The position numbers and the translations under genes were made by a program. This document shows positions 55,814 through 64,000 of a stretch of DNA of 64,000 nucleotides, in pieces. The notes beneath the pieces are model-generated. The model saw only the letters and a list, made by a program, of their open reading frames with translations, was not told the origin of the DNA and did no database searches. The stretch spans positions 3,100,001 to 3,164,000 of the forward strand of contig NZ_LR134290.1 in NCBI RefSeq assembly GCF_900636545.1. Reading direction: 5' to 3'. This stretch comes from Pseudomonas mendocina. GTDB lineage: Bacteria > Pseudomonadota > Gammaproteobacteria > Pseudomonadales > Pseudomonadaceae. The number at the start of each line of letters is the position of its first letter. Position 1 is the first letter of the stretch.

Positions 55814-58057
55814 TCACGCCACGCGGTGGCGACGCGCCTCGATGATATTGGGCAACTGACCGATGCGCGCCAGCAGACGCCCGAGCGCATCGAGCCCGGG
55901 AATCTCCACGGTGATCGACATGGAGGCGGTGTTGTCCTCCTTGTTCGAGCGGGTGTTGACCGCCAGCACGTTGAGCTTCTCGTTGAGCAGCACCTGGGTG
56001 ACGTCCCGCAGCAGACCGGAACGGTCGTAGGCCTTGATGACGATCTCCACCGGATAGGTCTGCACCGGCACCGGCCCCCAGCTCACCTGGATCATCCGCT
56101 CAGGCTCGCGCGCGGATTGTTGCAGCGCCGTGGGGCAGTCCTGACGGTGGATGGTGACGCCGCGACCGAGGGTGATGTAACCAACGATGGGGTCACCCGG
56201 CAGCGGCTGGCAGCAGCCGGCCATTTGCGTCAGCAGGTTGCCGACACCCTGGATCTGGATGTCGCCGCGCTTGCCCGGCTTGAAGCCCTGCGCCTTGCGC
56301 GGGATCAGCTCGAGCTGCTCGTTACCACGCTCCGGCTCGACCAGTTGCTGGGCCAGATTGACCGCATGGGCCAGGCGCACGTCGCCGGCGCCCAGGGCCG
56401 CGAACAGGTCCTCGGCGCTCTTCAGGTTGGCCTTCTCGGCCAGCTTGTCGAAGTCCGCACCGACCAAGGCCATCCGTGCCAGTTCACGCTCGAGCAACTG
56501 CTTGCCAGCAGCGACGTTCTGGTCACGATCCTGCAGCTTGAACCAGTGGACGATCTTCGCCCGGGCACGGCTGGTGGTGACGTAGCCCAGGTTGGGGTTG
56601 AGCCAGTCACGGCTCGGCGAGCCCTGCTTGCTGGTAATGATCTCCACCTGCTCACCGGTCTGCAGGCTGTAGGTCAGAGGCACAATGCGCCCGTTGATCT
56701 TGGCGCCACGGCAGTTGTGGCCGATCTCGGTGTGTACGCGGTAAGCGAAGTCCAGCGGCGTGGCGCCCTTGGGCAGGTCGATGGCGTGGCCGTCCGGGGT
56801 GAAGACGTAGACCCGATCCGGCTCGATATCCACACGCAACTGCTCGGCCAGGCCGCCGATGTCGCCCAGCTCCTCATGCCACTCGATGACCTGACGCAGC
56901 CAGGAGATCTTCTCTTCATAGTGGTTGGAGCCGGATTTGACGTCGGTGCCTTTATAGCGCCAGTGCGCGCAGACGCCCAGCTCAGCCTCTTCGTGCATGG
57001 AGTGGGTGCGGATCTGCACCTCCAGTACTTTGCCTTCCGGGCCGAGCACGGCGGTGTGCAGCGAGCGATAGCCATTCTCCTTGGGGTTGGCGATGTAGTC
57101 GTCGAACTCCTTGGGGATGTGCCGCCACAGGGTGTGCACGATACCCAGGGTGGTGTAGCAGTCGCGCACCTCCGGCACCAGCACGCGCACCGCCCGTACA
57201 TCATAGATCTGGCTGAACTGCAGGCCCTTGCGCTGCATCTTGCGCCAGATCGAATAGATGTGTTTCGCCCGGCCGCTGATGTCGGCCTTGATACCAGTAG
57301 CTTCCAGCTCCTGGCGCAGGTGCGCCATGGCATCGTTGATGTACTGCTCGCGATCCAGGCGGCGTTCATGCAGCAGCTTGGCGATCTGCTTGTACTGATC
57401 CGGCTCCAGGTAGCGGAAGGACAGGTCCTCCAGCTCCCACTTGATATGGCCGATGCCCAGGCGGTGAGCCAGCGGTGCGTAGATGTCGAACACCTCGCGC
57501 GCGACGCGCTGGCGCTTCTCTTCGTCGGCTTCTTTGACCGCGCGGATGGCGCAGGTGCGCTCGGCCAGCTTGATCAGCGCCACCCGTACATCGTCGACCA
57601 TGGCCACTAGCATCTTGCGCAGGTTCTCGACCTGCGTCTGCGAGCCGACCACCACCGACTCACGCGGATTGATACTGGCACTGATCGCTGCCATACGCAG
57701 CACGCCTTCGATCAGCTTGGCCACCACTGGGCCGAAACGCTGGTGAACGGCGGCCAGGGTGATCTTGCCCTCACGCACGCCGCGATAAATGATCGCTGCG
57801 ACCAACGAATCCTGATCGAGTTTGAGATCGGCAAGGATTTCCGCGATATCGAGGCCGGCGCGAAATGTCGACCCACCCTCGCTCCAATGATGCTGGGTGG
57901 TGTTGGCCTGCTGTTCCAGATCGCGGGCGAATTCGCAGGCCTCTTGCAACGCCTTGCGATCCAGCGCCGGATCGACGCGGGTGACATGATCCAACCAGGC
58001 CTCAAGATTGATGCTGCCGTCGTCGTTGACTGGCTGATGCGCTCTCACCTGAACCAT
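55814..58057 (-). CDS. relA: GTP pyrophosphokinase (ppGpp synthetase I)
   Basis: A 747-residue stringent-response enzyme. The N-terminal HD region is degenerate, as in RelA rather than SpoT; the synthetase domain contains NPKENGYRSLHTAVLG and VQIRTHSMHEEAE; a TGS domain (VYVFTPDGHAIDLPKGAT), a Cys-rich ZFD (MAGCCQPLPGDPIVGYIT) and an ACT domain follow. It senses uncharged tRNA on the ribosome. Confidence 0.97.
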   Translation of the reverse strand: MVQVRAHQPVNDDGSINLEAWLDHVTRVDPALDRKALQEACEFARDLEQQANTTQHHWSEGGSTFRAGLDIAEILADLKLDQDSLVAAIIYRGVREGKITLAAVHQRFGPVVAKLIEGVLRMAAISASINPRESVVVGSQTQVENLRKMLVAMVDDVRVALIKLAERTCAIRAVKEADEEKRQRVAREVFDIYAPLAHRLGIGHIKWELEDLSFRYLEPDQYKQIAKLLHERRLDREQYINDAMAHLRQELEATGIKADISGRAKHIYSIWRKMQRKGLQFSQIYDVRAVRVLVPEVRDCYTTLGIVHTLWRHIPKEFDDYIANPKENGYRSLHTAVLGPEGKVLEVQIRTHSMHEEAELGVCAHWRYKGTDVKSGSNHYEEKISWLRQVIEWHEELGDIGGLAEQLRVDIEPDRVYVFTPDGHAIDLPKGATPLDFAYRVHTEIGHNCRGAKINGRIVPLTYSLQTGEQVEIITSKQGSPSRDWLNPNLGYVTTSRARAKIVHWFKLQDRDQNVAAGKQLLERELARMALVGADFDKLAEKANLKSAEDLFAALGAGDVRLAHAVNLAQQLVEPERGNEQLELIPRKAQGFKPGKRGDIQIQGVGNLLTQMAGCCQPLPGDPIVGYITLGRGVTIHRQDCPTALQQSAREPERMIQVSWGPVPVQTYPVEIVIKAYDRSGLLRDVTQVLLNEKLNVLAVNTRSNKEDNTASMSITVEIPGLDALGRLLARIGQLPNIIEARRHRVA

Positions 58058-58216
58058 CGTCTTACCTTCCCTACGGTGCGCATACGCTACACCGAGCAGT
58101 CGCCGGCCTTCTCTGAGCCGGTCGGATTAACTGAAAGGATGCGCATCCTGCGCACCCCTGCGGCACCGAACGTACCGCTTTGACAGATCGTTGAAAAACG
58201 ACCTGTTGGACCGAGG

Positions 58217-59575
58217 CTAGGCCTCGGGCTTCTCGAATAAAGCCATCGCCTCGACATGCGCGGTCTGCGCGAACATGTCGAGAATCCCGGCGCGGCGCAG
58301 GCGGTAGCCCTGCCGCACCAACTCGGCGGCGTCGCGCGCCAGCGTGGTCGGGTTGCAGGATACATAGACCAGACGCCGTGCGCCCAACTCACTCATCCCA
58401 CGTACCACCTCCAGCGCCCCGTCGCGCGGCGGGTCGAGCAGCACCGCGGGAAAACCACCGCGCGCCCACGCCTCACTGGCCAGCGGGTTGGACAGGTCGG
58501 CACGATAAAAGTGCGCATTGCCCAAGCCATTGTTTCGCGCGTTGGCTGCAGCCCGCAGCACCATTGCCTCGACGCCCTCCACGGCCACCACTTCAGCGCC
58601 CTGCCGCGCAAGCGGCAGGGCGAAATTGCCCAGGCCGCAGAACAGATCCAGCACCCGCTCACCAGGTTGCACTGCCAACCAGTCTAGCGCCTGCGCGACC
58701 ATCGCCTCGTTGACCAGACCATTGACCTGCACAAAATCGCCAGGCCGATAAGCCAGCTGCAATTGCCAGCGCTGCAGTTCGAACCCCAGCTCGGCGCAAG
58801 GGTCGTCCGGCTGGGGCTGACCTTCGCCCTGCAGCCACAGCTGCGCGCGGTGTTCACTGCAGAACACGCGCAGGCGCTTCAGGTCAGTTTCGGCCAGGGC
58901 GGCGGTATGGCGCAGCAGCACGGATTCGGCCGTACCGCTGAACAATTCCACATGGCCAACTGCCTGCGGCTTTTCCAAGCTGCGTAGCAAAGCCGGCAAG
59001 GCGCTGAAAATAGGCTGCAAGGGCTGTACCAGCACAGGGCACTCATCGATGGCGACGATGTCCTGGCTGGCTTCGGCACGGAAGCCAACCTGTAGCTGAC
59101 GCGCCTTGGCGTCCCAGCGCACGGCGACGCGCGCACGGCGGCGGTAGCCCAGTTCTGGGCCCGTCAACGGCGCTGCCCACTCGTCTGGTTGGATACCACC
59201 CAGACGGGACAGCTGCTCGGCCAGCGTGCGCTGTTTCAGGGCAAGCTGATCGGCATGCGGCATATGCTGCAGGTTGCAACCACCACAGCGATCGGCATGC
59301 GCGCAAGGCGCCGCACGGCGCTCGTTGCTGGCAGTGATGATGCGCTCGACACGCGCCTCGACGGTCTGGCTGCGAGCACCGAGCACACGTGCCTCGACCT
59401 GCTCGCCAGCCAGTGCACCGCTGACGAACCAGGTGCGCCCACCTTCAAAGGCAATACCACGGCCGTCACCGGCCAGACGCTCGATGGCGAGCTTCTGCTT
59501 CTTGCCGACCGGAACCTGCACCGCGCGACTGCCGCCACTGGGCTGAAAGCGCAGGTTGGAGTTGCGTCTGGCCAT
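58217..59575 (-). CDS. rlmD: 23S rRNA (uracil-1939-C5)-methyltransferase
   Basis: A 452-residue enzyme with an N-terminal TRAM domain, a 4Fe-4S motif (C91, C97, C100 in [10 protein letters not shown], plus a later Cys), SAM motif [14 protein letters not shown], and the catalytic Cys407 in [11 protein letters not shown] 59575 overlaps the cysM stop. Probably cotranscribed with cysM. Confidence 0.95.
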   Translation of the reverse strand: MARRNSNLRFQPSGGSRAVQVPVGKKQKLAIERLAGDGRGIAFEGGRTWFVSGALAGEQVEARVLGARSQTVEARVERIITASNERRAAPCAHADRCGGCNLQHMPHADQLALKQRTLAEQLSRLGGIQPDEWAAPLTGPELGYRRRARVAVRWDAKARQLQVGFRAEASQDIVAIDECPVLVQPLQPIFSALPALLRSLEKPQAVGHVELFSGTAESVLLRHTAALAETDLKRLRVFCSEHRAQLWLQGEGQPQPDDPCAELGFELQRWQLQLAYRPGDFVQVNGLVNEAMVAQALDWLAVQPGERVLDLFCGLGNFALPLARQGAEVVAVEGVEAMVLRAAANARNNGLGNAHFYRADLSNPLASEAWARGGFPAVLLDPPRDGALEVVRGMSELGARRLVYVSCNPTTLARDAAELVRQGYRLRRAGILDMFAQTAHVEAMALFEKPEA

Positions 59576-60480
59576 CAGTGTGCCGGTTCTTCGTAAACGC
59601 CGGTCGACAGGTATCGGTCGCCACGGTCGCAGATGATCGCCACCAGCACTGCGTTCTCTACCTGCTGCGACAAGCGCAGCATGCCGGCCACCGAGCCGCC
59701 GGAGGAAACACCACAGAAGATGCCCTCTTCCCGTGCCAGGCGCCGCATGACGTGCTCAGCCTCGGCCTGGCCCATGTCCATCACCTGATCGACACGCTCG
59801 GCCTGATAGATCTTCGGCAGATATTCTTCCGGCCAGCGGCGGATGCCCGGGATGGCCGAGCCTTCCTGCGGCTGCAGACCGACGATCTGGATCGCCGGGT
59901 TCTGCTCCTTGAGGTAGCGCGAGGTGCCCATGATGGTACCGGTGGTGCCCATGGAGCTGATGAAATGGGTGATGGTTCCGCCGGTCTGGCGCCAGATTTC
60001 AGGGCCGGTACCGCTGTAATGCGCCTCTGGATTGTCACCATTGGCAAACTGGTCGAGCACCTTACCGCGCCCTTCAGCTTGCAGCTTCTCGGCCAGATCC
60101 CGAGCGCCTTCCATGCCTTCCTCCTTGCTGACCAGGATCAGCTCGGCGCCATAGGCGGTCATCGCCCACTTGCGCTCGGCGGTGGAGTTGTCCGGCATGA
60201 TCAGGATCATCTTGTAACCCTTGATCGCCGCGGCCATGGCCAGGGCGATACCGGTATTGCCGCTGGTCGCTTCGATCAGGGTATCGCCGGGCTGGATATC
60301 ACCACGCAGCTCGGCGCGGTTGATCATCGACAGTGCCGGGCGGTCCTTGACCGAACCGGCCGGGTTGTTGCCTTCCAGCTTGACCAGCAGGGTGTTGCTG
60401 GTGTCACCGCCCAGGCGTTGCAGACGTACCAGGGGGGTATTGCCGATGCAGTCGGCAATGGTGGGAAATTGCAGGGTCAT
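59575..60480 (-). CDS. cysM: Cysteine synthase B
   Basis: A 301-residue PLP enzyme with Lys45 in NPAGSVKDR, the B-type sequence. It makes cysteine from O-acetylserine and can use thiosulfate. First gene of the cysM-rlmD pair. The window thus carries both A and B synthases. Confidence 0.95.
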   Translation of the reverse strand: MTLQFPTIADCIGNTPLVRLQRLGGDTSNTLLVKLEGNNPAGSVKDRPALSMINRAELRGDIQPGDTLIEATSGNTGIALAMAAAIKGYKMILIMPDNSTAERKWAMTAYGAELILVSKEEGMEGARDLAEKLQAEGRGKVLDQFANGDNPEAHYSGTGPEIWRQTGGTITHFISSMGTTGTIMGTSRYLKEQNPAIQIVGLQPQEGSAIPGIRRWPEEYLPKIYQAERVDQVMDMGQAEAEHVMRRLAREEGIFCGVSSGGSVAGMLRLSQQVENAVLVAIICDRGDRYLSTGVYEEPAH

Positions 60481-60613
60481 GGGTCGCTCGAATCCAGACT
60501 GACGCGAAGGGGCGTCATGATACGCCGAACCCGTGGCTTCATCACGCCAATGTCGGTTTCAAGGCGTGATCCGAGGCGCTGCACGGACTGCAATCCGTGC
60601 AGCGCCACTTCAT

Positions 60614-61582
60614 TCATTGCGCGGCGGCAAAATCCTTCAGGGTACGCATCAGCCCCTGATAACCGCCGGTGGCGATGTACCAGGTCGCGGGCTCCAGATA
60701 GAACACCTTGCCCTGCTGCCAGGCCGGACTGGCGGCGATACCGGCGTGCTTGCCAAGGGTTTCGACGCCCTTGCCTTCGCCGCCAGTGGCTGCGCCACGG
60801 TCGAGGATCACCAGCCATTGCGGCTGTTCTTTCAAGGCTGCCTGCAGGCGTACCCTCTGACGCTCGCGCAGTTCCCTGGCCTCGGGCGAATCCGGCGCTG
60901 GCCGGCCCTGAGGCACGCTTGCCGGATCGACCGCTTCCACCACCGAACGCGTGTCCAGCACTTCGTTGAGCATGCCGAAGCGCTCGCCCGGCGCATGCAG
61001 TATCAGCGCATCATTGATGGTGAACAGGGTCAGCGAGCTTTGACCGGCGGTCTTGGCATGCACCGCAGCCAGCTCCTGGCGCAATTCTGCGTCGAGCTGC
61101 GCAGCTTGGCCCTGCTTGTCGAATATCTCGCCCAGCACCTTTATGTTGCTCCGCACACCCGCCAGGAACTGGTCCGGCGCGATGCTCAGATCGATGGTCG
61201 GCGCCAACGTGGCAAGCATCTCGAACTGATTGCTGGAACGGCCGCCGATGATGATCAGGTCAGGCTTGAGGCGTTCCAGCGCTGCCTGATCCGGTTCGAA
61301 CAAGGTGCCGATATTGACCGCCTCGCGCGCCCCGTACCTGTTTTTCAGATAAGCCGGCCCGACCATTTGCGGCACGCCGGCAACGGCAATACCAAGGGCA
61401 TCGAGCGTGTCGAGCACACCCAGATCGAACACCGCTACACGCTTGGGCGCCTCGTCCAGAGTCAGCGTGCCCTGAGCATGCTCGATGGCCAACGGATAGC
61501 CTGCTTGAGCCGATGCGCAGAGCATCAGCAGAGCAATCAGCGCAACGCCGATCCGGCCCAGGGGGATACGCCTCGAATTCAT
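60614..61582 (-). CDS. Iron-siderophore/heme-type ABC substrate-binding protein
   Basis: A 322-residue exported protein with signal peptide (cleavage near AQA-GYP, residue 27) and a class III periplasmic-binding fold (RVAVFDLGVLDTLDALGI; DQAALERLKPDLIIIGGR), like FatB/CeuE. No permease or ATPase is adjacent. A Fur-box-like site lies 59 bp upstream. ATG 61582 follows GAGGG; GTG 61585 in frame is alternative. Confidence 0.88.
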   Translation of the reverse strand: MNSRRIPLGRIGVALIALLMLCASAQAGYPLAIEHAQGTLTLDEAPKRVAVFDLGVLDTLDALGIAVAGVPQMVGPAYLKNRYGAREAVNIGTLFEPDQAALERLKPDLIIIGGRSSNQFEMLATLAPTIDLSIAPDQFLAGVRSNIKVLGEIFDKQGQAAQLDAELRQELAAVHAKTAGQSSLTLFTINDALILHAPGERFGMLNEVLDTRSVVEAVDPASVPQGRPAPDSPEARELRERQRVRLQAALKEQPQWLVILDRGAATGGEGKGVETLGKHAGIAASPAWQQGKVFYLEPATWYIATGGYQGLMRTLKDFAAAQ

Positions 61583-61624
61583 CACTTGCCCTCAATTGCC
61601 ATGCGGCTTGTCAACCTTGCAGGC

Positions 61625-61659
61625 ATGATACCGGCAGACAAATGAGAGTAAATTTCATT
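61625..61659 (-). promoter_or_regulatory. Fur box overlapping the substrate-binding-protein promoter
   Basis: AATGAGAGTAAATTTCATT (61641-61659) has left and right halves close to the Pseudomonas Fur consensus AATGAGAAT-type palindrome. On the minus strand it overlaps TTTACT (61647-61652) and, 16 bases on, TATCAT (61625-61630), a plausible -35/-10 pair. Iron-dependent repression is inferred. Confidence 0.65.
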
Positions 61660-61665
61660 TACAAA

Positions 61666-63003
61666 CTATACACTTTGCAGATGGAGCTTCAGCCGCAACC
61701 CAGGCCTGGCATTCTCTGCCCACAGGCGCCCCCCTTGAGTGGCGATCATGCTTCGCGCGATGGCCAGCCCAAGACCAAAGCCGTCACCACCAGGGCGGGC
61801 AGCACTGAGGCGGGTGAAAGGCCGGAAGATATTCTCCAGCTCGCTCTCGGCGACACCCGGCCCCTGATCTTCGACCCACAGCAGCCACTGCTCACCCTCG
61901 CGCCGTCCAGCCAAGCGCACCACGCCTCCCTCCGGCGAGTGGCGAATGGCATTGCGCAGGATGTTCTCCAGGGCCTGCGCCAGACCATTGAGGTTGCCCA
62001 GCACCCTGCAGTCGGCCGGCAGCTCGCAGGGCATACGCTCTATGGACCAGCCCGTCTCGAAGCCGGCATTCTCCCGCAGCACGTCCCAGAGCCTGACGAT
62101 GTCCACCTCCTCCAGCGGCAAACTGGGCCGCTCGGTGTCCAGCCAGACCAGTTCGAGTGCATCGCCGACCAGCTTTTCCATCTCCGCCACCTCACGCGCC
62201 AGGCGTTGGCGCAGGGCTTCGATATCCTGTTCGCTCTCCCCCGCCACCCGCAGACGGGCCAGCGGCGTACGCAGTTCGTGGGACAGGTCGCGCAGCAACT
62301 GGCGCTGGAATGCCACGGTGCGATCCAGACGCTCGGCCATGTGGTCGAAGGTGCGCGCCAGCTCCCCCAGCTCATCCTTGCGTCGTGTCACCTGCGGCCC
62401 GAGCCGGGCGGACAGGTCGCCAGCGCTGAGTGCCGCGGCCTGACGTCGTAGAATCGCCAGCGGCGCGATCAGCAGGCGGTACAGCAGCAGCGCTACTACC
62501 ATCGCCAGAATCGCCGGTAGTACGCGCTGCAGCAGCAGCTCCCAAAGCTCGTTGTACTTGCGTGGGTTCAGGCGCTGCGGCAGCTCCATCACCAGCCTGG
62601 CATCGCTGTCGACGAAGGGAATATAGAAGGTCGGCGTACTGCCCGGCCGCCCCACTGCGAAATCCAGCCTACGGACGAAATCCAGGCGCTGCTCCTGCTC
62701 TGCACTCAGGGGCTGCGAGGACAGCGAATCCTTGTGCTGATCGACGACCACGGCCCACACCTGCTCACGCTCCTGCAACTGCTTGAGGAACGCATCGACG
62801 CCAGGAGTCCCCTCCTCACGCCAGCTGGTTTCCGCCTCCTGGGCATAGCCCTTGAGCGTCTGCCGGGTAGAGTCAGGTAGGTAGGACGTCGCGTCGATCA
62901 ACTCGCGACCAATATCCACATGCAGGCTGACCAGCAACAGACAGAACAGCGCCAGTGCACCAGCCAGGCGCCATAGCAGCGAGTGCCTTCCGGGCAGGCT
63001 CAT
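61666..63003 (-). CDS. Sensor histidine kinase (PirS-like)
   Basis: A 445-residue kinase. Two membrane segments (about 10-30 and 160-180) flank a periplasmic domain; HAMP (185-235), HisKA (H242 in LSHELRTPLARL) and HATPase (ENILRNAIRHSPEG, GLGLAIARS) follow. Overlaps the regulator stop by four bases. In P. aeruginosa the homologous position beside cysM and gacS holds pirS, which controls an enterobactin receptor. Confidence 0.9.
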   Translation of the reverse strand: MSLPGRHSLLWRLAGALALFCLLLVSLHVDIGRELIDATSYLPDSTRQTLKGYAQEAETSWREEGTPGVDAFLKQLQEREQVWAVVVDQHKDSLSSQPLSAEQEQRLDFVRRLDFAVGRPGSTPTFYIPFVDSDARLVMELPQRLNPRKYNELWELLLQRVLPAILAMVVALLLYRLLIAPLAILRRQAAALSAGDLSARLGPQVTRRKDELGELARTFDHMAERLDRTVAFQRQLLRDLSHELRTPLARLRVAGESEQDIEALRQRLAREVAEMEKLVGDALELVWLDTERPSLPLEEVDIVRLWDVLRENAGFETGWSIERMPCELPADCRVLGNLNGLAQALENILRNAIRHSPEGGVVRLAGRREGEQWLLWVEDQGPGVAESELENIFRPFTRLSAARPGGDGFGLGLAIARSMIATQGGRLWAENARPGLRLKLHLQSV

Positions 63004-63710
63004 GCGCCGGCCTGCACCAGCACGTAGCCCTTGCCCCACACGGTATCGACGCGCGTGGCCTCGTGACCAACGGCCTGCAGCTTACGGCGGATATGACTGA
63101 CGTGCATGTCCAGGCTGCGATCGTGCTGGGCGTAAGCCCTGCGCAGCGCCTGCTGATAAAGGAAGGGTTTGCTCAGCGCCTCGTCCTTGTGCCGCCAGAG
63201 CAGCTCCAGCACCCGGTATTCGCTGGGCGTCAGACCAACCCAGTTGCCACGAAAGGCGACATCGCTGCGCCCTTCGTCGAATTGCAAGCCACTGCCCTCG
63301 GCGCTCGCCTGCGGCTCACGCCGTTCATAGGCGACACGCCGCAAAATGGCCTCCACCCGCACGCTCAGCTCGCCGAGACTGAAGGGTTTGGGTAAATAGT
63401 CGTCGGCGCCCTGACTGAAACCGGCGATGCGGTTCTGCTCGTCCCCCAGCGCCGACATCAGCAGCACCGGCACGCTGCGCTGCCGGCGCAGACGCTGCAG
63501 CGCCTTGAGGCCGTTGGTGCCGGGTAGCAGGATATCCATCAGGATCAGATCGAAATCTTCGCTTTCGGCCAGTTGCAGGCCTTCGCTGCCGTCATGGCTG
63601 AGCGTCACATCGAAGCCACAGCCCACCAGATGGGACTGCAGGTGACGGGCAAGCAGAGGATCGTCCTCGACCGCGAGAATTCGAGCCGAGGCAGTAGTGG
63701 AGCTCATCAT
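63000..63710 (-). CDS. OmpR-family response regulator (PirR-like)
   Basis: A 236-residue regulator with D59 in the receiver (LILMDILLPG) and a C-terminal winged helix (LTPSEYRVLELLWRHK; RSLDMHVSHIRRKL). First gene of the pair with the downstream kinase. Start is ATG 63710 or 63707; no strong Shine-Dalgarno. Confidence 0.93.
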   Translation of the reverse strand: MMSSTTASARILAVEDDPLLARHLQSHLVGCGFDVTLSHDGSEGLQLAESEDFDLILMDILLPGTNGLKALQRLRRQRSVPVLLMSALGDEQNRIAGFSQGADDYLPKPFSLGELSVRVEAILRRVAYERREPQASAEGSGLQFDEGRSDVAFRGNWVGLTPSEYRVLELLWRHKDEALSKPFLYQQALRRAYAQHDRSLDMHVSHIRRKLQAVGHEATRVDTVWGKGYVLVQAGA

Positions 63711-63828
63711 GGTGAGAAACCGAACAGACAGATGAGAACAATTCTACCTACTAAACGACAATCGCTCACCTACAGATTCCAGCGTGCCGAATCGCTACAC
63801 TGCCCAGATGTTCTGAAGGAGGACGGTC

Positions 63829-64000
63829 GTGTTCAAGGATCTCAGCATCAAAGGGCGCGTATTGCTGCTCACCCTGCTGCCCACCAGCCTGTTGGCGTTG
63901 GTACTCGGTGGCTATTTCACCTGGGTGCAGCTATCGGGCCTGCAGACCCAGCTGTTGCAGCGTGGCGAGATGCTGATCGAACACCTGGCGCCCCTCGCGG
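63829..64000 (+). CDS. gacS: GacS/BarA-type hybrid sensor kinase, 5' end only
   Basis: The first 57 codons, cut by the window end. VFKDLSIKGRVLLLTLLPTS and GGYFTWVQLSGLQTQLLQRGE match the GacS N terminus closely, including the first membrane segment. GTG start with GAAGGAGG upstream. GacS controls the Gac/Rsm pathway. Divergent from the PirR-like gene. Confidence 0.93.
   Translation, partial: MFKDLSIKGRVLLLTLLPTSLLALVLGGYFTWVQLSGLQTQLLQRGEMLIEHLAPLA

Noticed and set aside
54986..57610. Very long open frame (874 codons) on the plus strand opposite mazG and relA
   Set aside because: It is antisense to two well-conserved genes; high GC in third codon positions leaves stop-free opposite frames. 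No family motif, signal peptide or ribosome-binding site was seen.

Overview
The window reads as a chromosomal segment of a high-GC Pseudomonas. The evidence is the set of genes and their local order: cysM-rlmD-relA-mazG next to gacS, mobA/moaB/moeA beside a YgdI/YgdR-type lipoprotein and tRNA-Pro, a cobalamin run headed by a B12 riboswitch, ycgL-rnd-ycgN, OprD and FadL porins, and REP-type palindromes between genes. Species cannot be fixed from this alone. From memory the lipase resembles those of the P. mendocina/P. wisconsinensis group more than that of P. aeruginosa. Coding density is high, and I see no prophage, integrase, transposase or CRISPR array.

Layout. 1-9,000: tail of a ThDP-dependent decarboxylase/synthase, an NCS1 permease, a metallo-beta-lactamase-fold hydrolase, a 43-residue gene, aceK, an EamA exporter, cysK, a DUF748 protein. 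8,100-10,430: MoxR ATPase and VWA protein. 10,500-14,000: DUF2167 protein, then a membrane protein, HIT, glutamine amidotransferase and DUF2937 cluster. 14,100-19,550: oligopeptidase B, a secreted proline-rich protein, a YajD nuclease followed by a decayed partial second copy, an RNA methyltransferase, a zinc-protease-like protein, YcgN. 19,600-24,000: a hydroxyacid dehydrogenase, YcgL, RNase D, an SMP-30 protein, a spermidine-synthase-like protein. 24,100-28,200: gdhA, an acyltransferase, a rhodanese, an unknown protein with a structured leader.

28,200-36,700 is the most distinctive part. A FadL protein and a glutathione peroxidase/MFS/MarR group flank a lipase cassette. The cassette holds lipA, its foldase lifO and a hybrid histidine kinase in one apparent operon, with a convergent LuxR-type response regulator. 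As I recall the P. aeruginosa map, the FadL and peroxidase genes are neighbours there, so the cassette looks inserted.

36,785-46,070 is a cobalamin operon on the minus strand: cobO, cobB, bluB, cbiB, cobD, cobQ, cobU, cobT, cobC, cobS. Most junctions overlap, and a cobalamin riboswitch lies upstream. It covers a,c-diamidation, adenosylation, amidation, the aminopropanol arm, lower-ligand synthesis and nucleotide-loop assembly. Early ring-building genes are not in the window.

46,080-54,800: a small HNH protein, two NlpC/P60 lipoproteins, moeA-moaB divergent from mobA, a small lipoprotein, tRNA-Pro(CGG), a glutaredoxin-like protein, a DUF5610 protein, an OprD porin, Rof, and a DUF2058 protein. 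54,970-64,000: mazG, relA, rlmD, cysM, a Fur-box-preceded iron-type substrate-binding protein, a PirRS-like two-component system, and the first 57 codons of gacS.

I found no obviously new defence or mobile system. The best leads are the lipase/two-component cassette, several unexplained inverted repeats just upstream of start codons, two very short genes with good initiation contexts, and the orphan iron-binding protein beside a two-component system.
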